Below, piece by piece: positions 63,201 to 64,000 of a stretch of 64,000 bases of DNA. The position numbers and the translations under genes were made by a program. Numbering within the stretch: the first letter of the stretch is position 1; each line of letters opens with the position of its first letter. The stretch covers positions 1-64,000 of the forward strand of contig CANPZD010000001.1 of the NCBI GenBank assembly GCA_947589085.1. The letters run 5' to 3'. The notes below the pieces were generated by a model. It saw only the letters and a list, made by a program, of their open reading frames with translations. It did no database searches and was not told the DNA's origin. The DNA comes from an uncultured Clostridia bacterium (GTDB taxonomy: Bacteria > Bacillota > Clostridia > Christensenellales > Borkfalkiaceae).

Positions 63201-64000
63201 GCCTCACCGTCAATTTCGACGCCCATAACAAGATCAGCCTGAACGCGAAGCTCTCCTATCAGGGCGTCCACAATGCTCTGGCGGGGCTTGTCGGAAGCAG
63301 CGATATCATTTTGGGCGATACGACGCTCGATCTTACCATCAAGGGCGATATGATGTATTTGCGCCGCACGCAAAAGACCCGCTTCGACGGAAGTACGGAG
63401 AAGGATCTCACGGTGCCCGAAGTCATCTACCGTGCCTTCCCGCTCAAAAACTTCATGAAGGACACTGCGACCATGATGAATCACCTGTGCTTCATGTTCA
63501 ATCTGAGCGAAGCGCTCGTTACGCGTATCATGGAGTTGGTCGGCACGGGCGGTTCGACCCCCGCGGAGAAACCCACCGATCTCGGCGGCCTCCTCGATCG
63601 ATATATCACGAGTTGCACCTATACGCCGCAGGCGCCTACCGACGGCCTTGCCAACCTCATCTACACCCTCGTTTTGAACGGCGCGGGCCTCACGAACAGC
63701 GACAGTTTCGGCGATATTTCCGTTATCCTCGGCGTACAGAAAGGCGTATTGCGCAGTATCGAGATCCCGACGTTCTCCATTGCGAGCGTCGTCAAGATCA
63801 ATGCCAGCCTTGCGCTCCGCAATCCCGAATATGTCTTTGATGACGGCAGCTACGACACGACGGAGAGTATCGCCGACATTCTCGAACAAGCGATGGCGAA
63901 CAAGCTCAAATCGGTCGATTGGCTCGCAACGGCTTATCTCGAAGGACAGCTCGCCAATGTAACCTACGTCCTCGGCGGCGAGGAGATCGGGCACCAGCAG
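51284..64000 (+). CDS. Giant membrane-anchored protein with about 204-residue repeats, 3' partial
   Basis: The frame starts at ATG 51284 (ribosome site GGAGGTGA) and stays in one phase to the last base: at least 4239 codons with no stop in the stretches I read. The N-terminus is a Ser/Tyr/Lys-rich cytosolic tail of about 34 residues, then one membrane helix (about 37-57, 'IIAVLAAFLVVGIGAFSIIS'), so the rest should be outside the cell. After a unique about 350-residue domain come tandem repeats of about 200 residues, each with 'Y.D...Y', 'LYLDLDGIK.KA', a 'LL..LF..DF' segment and 'V.GT.LL..LGL..DLG'. They are rich in alternating hydrophobic residues, suggesting beta structure. I do not recognise the family. 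Likely roles are a stalk-like surface protein or a lipid-handling structure, both inferred. It holds a 1836-bp tandem duplication at 56412-60083. Confidence 0.88.
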   Translation, partial: MSHYRKSSSYGKRSSSYKTEKHTGVTSRKLSGAMKIIAVLAAFLVVGIGAFSIISALTKTAKRNAVDLEYGSVMSEIADGEKFSIDRFNGYASDPNGADNAENFAYPAAPLAAGEQNGYTAVEIFARLNWRFAQQTQWYGEYHGKVNTVVEQDVQTYKYYRDGMLLSADLTTSSLVSGASQFCYLKDQDRVLWRKPVGGASTYNGMDTAWKTGEPYRNMTISGADGFKAQNGLPAYELSVYVIEGKTVLSAEVEELEDGRFKVTFVMNPNNWTEKDADGNEIVKGANAYYVNQMIFTGGLPEAPEFSALTVAFTFDENWFTYKSEVTEEYSAAYGPIKAPCKAWGGTEYDYAAYGENREYPTAYEDYFCNWADAEVDRNPIQKEITPVNCLADAFGGLLAEPSALSLDLTVNGEKRSAVALLDLSKTDLSDFDLNALEARVGLGALSLWIEDGKVYLKYGNLKASLQLEEFVGFFAPDPGEETGGGLDTDALLAALGEGQFLVTDTAAELHSVLPLLGLEIPVDFYFKVDEEQNITLDRAEARIEVGGQTIGAVIRMGGRPISALTEAEKANYPVLNPYVAGLKELFTSNRYRIEIGYTGKDVAVSGAVEIAASPLAVQGAITVSLPASEVSKTLRIMYRDGSVYLDLDGIRIKADVAEAVELIKQYVSLSELTDGLSLDLGKLFSAVLSEKFAANLISEEKDSAFRILVRGTELLGALGLEYELGDVSVSATAKSLSLEALGARITLTEGREFTPDPTDGYTDLLPYAAQIAELVAGGFLHADLSYTSDTISVTGGLDLDLHSLAAAAQISVSYAGAVKQFGAVYSDGMLYLTVDGLRVKADVKGAIGIVGEFVDLSAGDRDALGIISDLLSLDFSEFITLGEDKDTLHVAVAGTQLLQALGLGLDLDPGTVELLVGGGKIGVKLMNATVEIAKGNSFTYSTDGYAEIVPYAEKLLAIYRGGYLHADLSYEIAGLALKGEADLDFNTLNVQAALTLSYKNASKEIDILYTQGDILLGVDNLRLAVNAEEAMALLSDALGLEGSGLETEALLSALFGMNFSELIPELWESDGTLHIAVSSGKLLGLFGVKFDLGDLRLALGEDGVTVKLGAAAIALSAGKAFTPETGDYLDVTDYAKAVLSLVKSEAMKIGVSYAGEKLSVSGELVAVPAAKSAKGDFTLTYDGTEHKLGIFILPEKDLYLDLDGIKVRANLNDALTLVKSLLSKEKNAAEPMALDLTEEEADLLERILSFDIATLFSLTETEDTLTLIVQADKILSVLGLGFEIGEAQIDLQKTGKIGVTLLGGDLSASVEGGEAIEIGVPEGYVDVIVYVQYLLDLFDQRTVDVRLGYDGENLDLRGSVSIDTETRVLKGELTLVYKGSVRAASFFYREKVLYLEMGDYKLKADTTAALVMLASYLGFSETEGADYETLAKVFSFDFEGLVSLSENESRDMLTVLIKGNELLAQLGLDLDLGNVAVQLGKGYLHAEVKGATVEAAGSSMPVVVPEFEGYIDVTDYVDVLSGIFKQSALQIAIGYEKDGTKIDGNVFLDIHGKRVSADLRVAANGESFTLGLAYLRENGAPVLYLDLDGAKIKLDVDQLVSLLRGEPEKISTFSAIALESVPQTTALSAETKNKLADLLDKLLSLNLDSYFSLDLSEDGNALTLVAKGTELIEKLFGTVEIFGKEIKLGNIRFTVSKGQNGEKDRIDLSALGATLKLTGISAEEYPALSDPESYADAAVYLGYLKELFANDVLRLTIEDLTFALGGKEIGISGAIDLAKDLSVVGGNLTLTLGEKAIALSLYYEKAEKIVYFGVGGVKIRASVEEIKALVERIKNFGKDQTAGIALASLSFGLFGVAEGDGVLDLTLDGAGLLKLLGVDFDLGDVSLSVKKGSLGVDITGGKFGLKAALTAGDTVAFEADKSSYIAILDYVNYALDLFEKPALNVEISYRGEALTVLGDVTFDLKNKTAEGTLALSHGETRKQVGFVYLDGTMYIDLGEKFKFKAKTTSAALMLAAYLGFSGKDDLPAQEIEDLFGDLFESFDSLVSLKEGDGALDILIDGTALLEKLGMKLGNFKLGDIGVEIKEGGLVLGLLGAQIVLTGGETVDIPGEEELAGYTDLSKYVDTVADIFKSGYLDLSVSYSDNAKDELTVTGHLRLAVKEKAARADLTVARGTTKIRIGVVYEEGMLYLDLDGAKLKVDPARAVEFIRGLLAKDAEPAAIAQISMPAVMALDEPAPIGLSAAQKEKLADLLETLFTLELDRFFTVTEEGDALSVVVAGTELLRKLTGKDLDLGSVKIEVTASTYTDQGEIDACGTLTLTALGATLKLTGISAEEYPALSDPESYADAAVYLGYLKELFANDVLRLTIEDLTFALGGKEIGISGAIDLAKDLSVVGGNLTLTLGEKAIALSLYYEKAEKIVYFGVGGVKIRASVEEIKALVERIKNFGKDQTAGIALASLSFGLFGVAEGDGVLDLTLDGAGLLKLLGVDFDLGDVSLSVKKGSLGVDITGGKFGLKAALTAGDTVAFEADKSSYIAILDYVNYALDLFEKPALNVEISYRGEALTVLGDVTFDLKNKTAEGTLALSHGETRKQVGFVYLDGTMYIDLGEKFKFKAKTTSAALMLAAYLGFSGKDDLPAQEIEDLFGDLFESFDSLVSLKEGDGALDILIDGTALLEKLGMKLGNFKLGDIGVEIKEGGLVLGLLGAQIVLTGGETVDIPGEEELAGYTDLSKYVDTVADIFKSGYLDLSVSYSDNAKDELTVTGHLRLAVKEKAARADLTVARGTTKIRIGVVYEEGMLYLDLDGAKLKVDPARAVEFIRGLLAKDAEPAAIAQISMPAVMALDEPAPIGLSAAQKEKLADLLETLFTLELDRFFTVTEEGDALSVVVAGTELLRKLTGKDLDLGSVKIEVTASTYTDQGEIDACGTLTLTALGATIAFTDGEAFEPLGDAEKAEYADIMQYVEWAADIFAAEAKRIDVTLSAGDLTVKLGLDTVESGAFLKGTIRLSYRSAADKTFVFVYNKEDGYLYLDLDNILVKAKTEDIVQLFKSLFASLSGKEANGNERIALGYAAAIIAEADELSFGVFSLQLADGALGLAVSGDAIMSLLGEKVQSLLGEKLSLEEISVTVSEQKFSVGADLTAGGKAISLGADVSKGTMFSLSEEETRALAEYIDVFKYGRMVKSLFTDFTTLQADVTATVGGRDLSVTLKFNRDFTMAQGTLSIGSLHLDLVYALESRKDAEGNDVLLYVKIGENIKLMANVSEAIRLIKSAMPAAIALTAEEMNTLERLLNLNFGEIVKLKETVSESGDALQVTLASTQLFEALGIDLRLGQVDLVIEDGQITLRLPDKGNVNVAIYGTSRGASIEKPADYKDITPIVARLCELIEARAIEFSGSLAFGETSVNIEQGIVTWKEGEDRKFYLKGSLGDFVLELLIEGDHAKLKIGNFGIEFGFSEIDDLINAVKDLVERVKSTMSNVKANVTGTASKQELIGSLQGVVDVLNKLIDILKGSEETAGAVLVAKNAYETGGLQLAPSALKPEEPEKELILNLLLGKVTIGIYDETNYENRGFLGLGIAIGDASKPSVKADFNTAVYYDEIPTLTGEFYRLMDFVELLGYAGDAIALVAEPNLTAKVGGTVLSTNLAMYPNDGLIYQISGDMEYRSGGTFPIRLDMDQNVVEVSADLFVHFKLLIEAGTQKTMVNDVLTDTTPKNIYLDIFITDCDLSGEQNGELDFFVTISEVGEGNVGYDPLKLYAPAKEILTILSGAASILGLDSVTYLNEYLIAPLLDGDMVARFRGLGASLVPTILDLLIKDEDPAENVGKIANGIEIPAEAFGLKFGDVQLRFSSEQDGDASFLAALGVTTSKEEAEGEKTYTKTTDLAFRFSRVDSGEKKPADLTGFFDIEGVDELLIALGRTATHLATEDEVIAGIAQEGEYVRNDVFFIDGKLHLDLSIIGINLETIEINVEGLTVNFDAHNKISLNAKLSYQGVHNALAGLVGSSDIILGDTTLDLTIKGDMMYLRRTQKTRFDGSTEKDLTVPEVIYRAFPLKNFMKDTATMMNHLCFMFNLSEALVTRIMELVGTGGSTPAEKPTDLGGLLDRYITSCTYTPQAPTDGLANLIYTLVLNGAGLTNSDSFGDISVILGVQKGVLRSIEIPTFSIASVVKINASLALRNPEYVFDDGSYDTTESIADILEQAMANKLKSVDWLATAYLEGQLANVTYVLGGEEIGHQQ
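56412..60083 (+). repeat. Near-perfect 1836-bp tandem duplication inside the giant gene
   Basis: Copies 56412-58247 and 58248-60083. The length is exactly 612 codons, equal to three repeat units of 204 residues, so the frame is kept. Only three differences were seen, all near the start: 56449/58285, 56467/58303 and 56482/58318, all third codon positions and synonymous. The 17-mer at the unit start (56412-56428) recurs at 58248 and again at 60084, where the sequence then diverges, marking the recombination points. Confidence 0.9.

Noticed and set aside
59903..63994. Open frame of 1363 codons on the minus strand
   Set aside because: It is a mirror of the giant repeat gene; the plus frame from 51284 has a promoter, ribosome site, signal anchor and coherent repeats.

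Overview
The window looks like chromosomal DNA of a spore-former-lineage member of the Clostridia (Bacillota). It carries Spo0A, RNase Y, a prs-pth-mfd-foldase gene order, several lipobox lipoproteins, no outer-membrane genes, and GC-rich codon use. A Christensenellales/Borkfalkia-like gut bacterium would fit, but that is inference only. Housekeeping-type promoters are easy to read here: nearly all have a 17-bp spacer, and most transcription units end in clear hairpin plus T-run terminators.

Layout. 1-9380: the 3' part of a giant MBG/beta-helix surface protein and a translationally coupled small lipoprotein. 9505-10961: NADP-type glutamate dehydrogenase. 11107-24370: a maltodextrin/starch locus with 4-alpha-glucanotransferase, a MalEFG-type ABC importer, three tandem GH13 lipoprotein amylases and an unusually long MsmK-type ATPase. 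Starch would be cut at the cell surface, imported as maltodextrins and processed inside by MalQ. 24546-29321: DUF368 (PopT-like) membrane protein, RNase Y, Spo0A, a GNAT acetyltransferase and tRNA-Ser(GGA). 29412-32941: a small membrane protein on the minus strand, then an operon of a divergent aconitase-like protein and a zinc-type macrodomain protein. 33038-36988: LemA, DUF2207 and glycerol kinase. 37027-45487: prs, pth, mfd, a PrsA-like lipoprotein, UppP and a 50-residue YjzC-like protein. 45546-48126: a degenerate ferritin-like protein convergent with a radical SAM / DNA-metabolism gene pair on the minus strand. 48201-51136: a TM1266-family iron-hydrogenase regulator followed by an SsuABC/NitT-type ABC transporter. 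51176-64000: a regulated promoter and a single reading frame of at least 4239 codons that runs off the window, encoding a membrane-anchored protein built from about 204-residue repeats.

Most unusual points. Spo0A lacks the phosphorylatable aspartate and most of the acidic pocket. The terminal giant gene contains a near-perfect 1836-bp tandem duplication (exactly 612 codons, three synonymous differences seen). Its promoter carries three TGTCAT boxes spaced exactly 22 bp. Two minus-strand genes have good promoters only 6 nt from the start codon, implying leaderless mRNAs. The aconitase-like protein lacks most of the iron-sulfur and catalytic motifs and is translationally coupled to a macrodomain protein. 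The three amylases carry 0, 1 and 3 copies of a His/Cys-rich N-terminal module.
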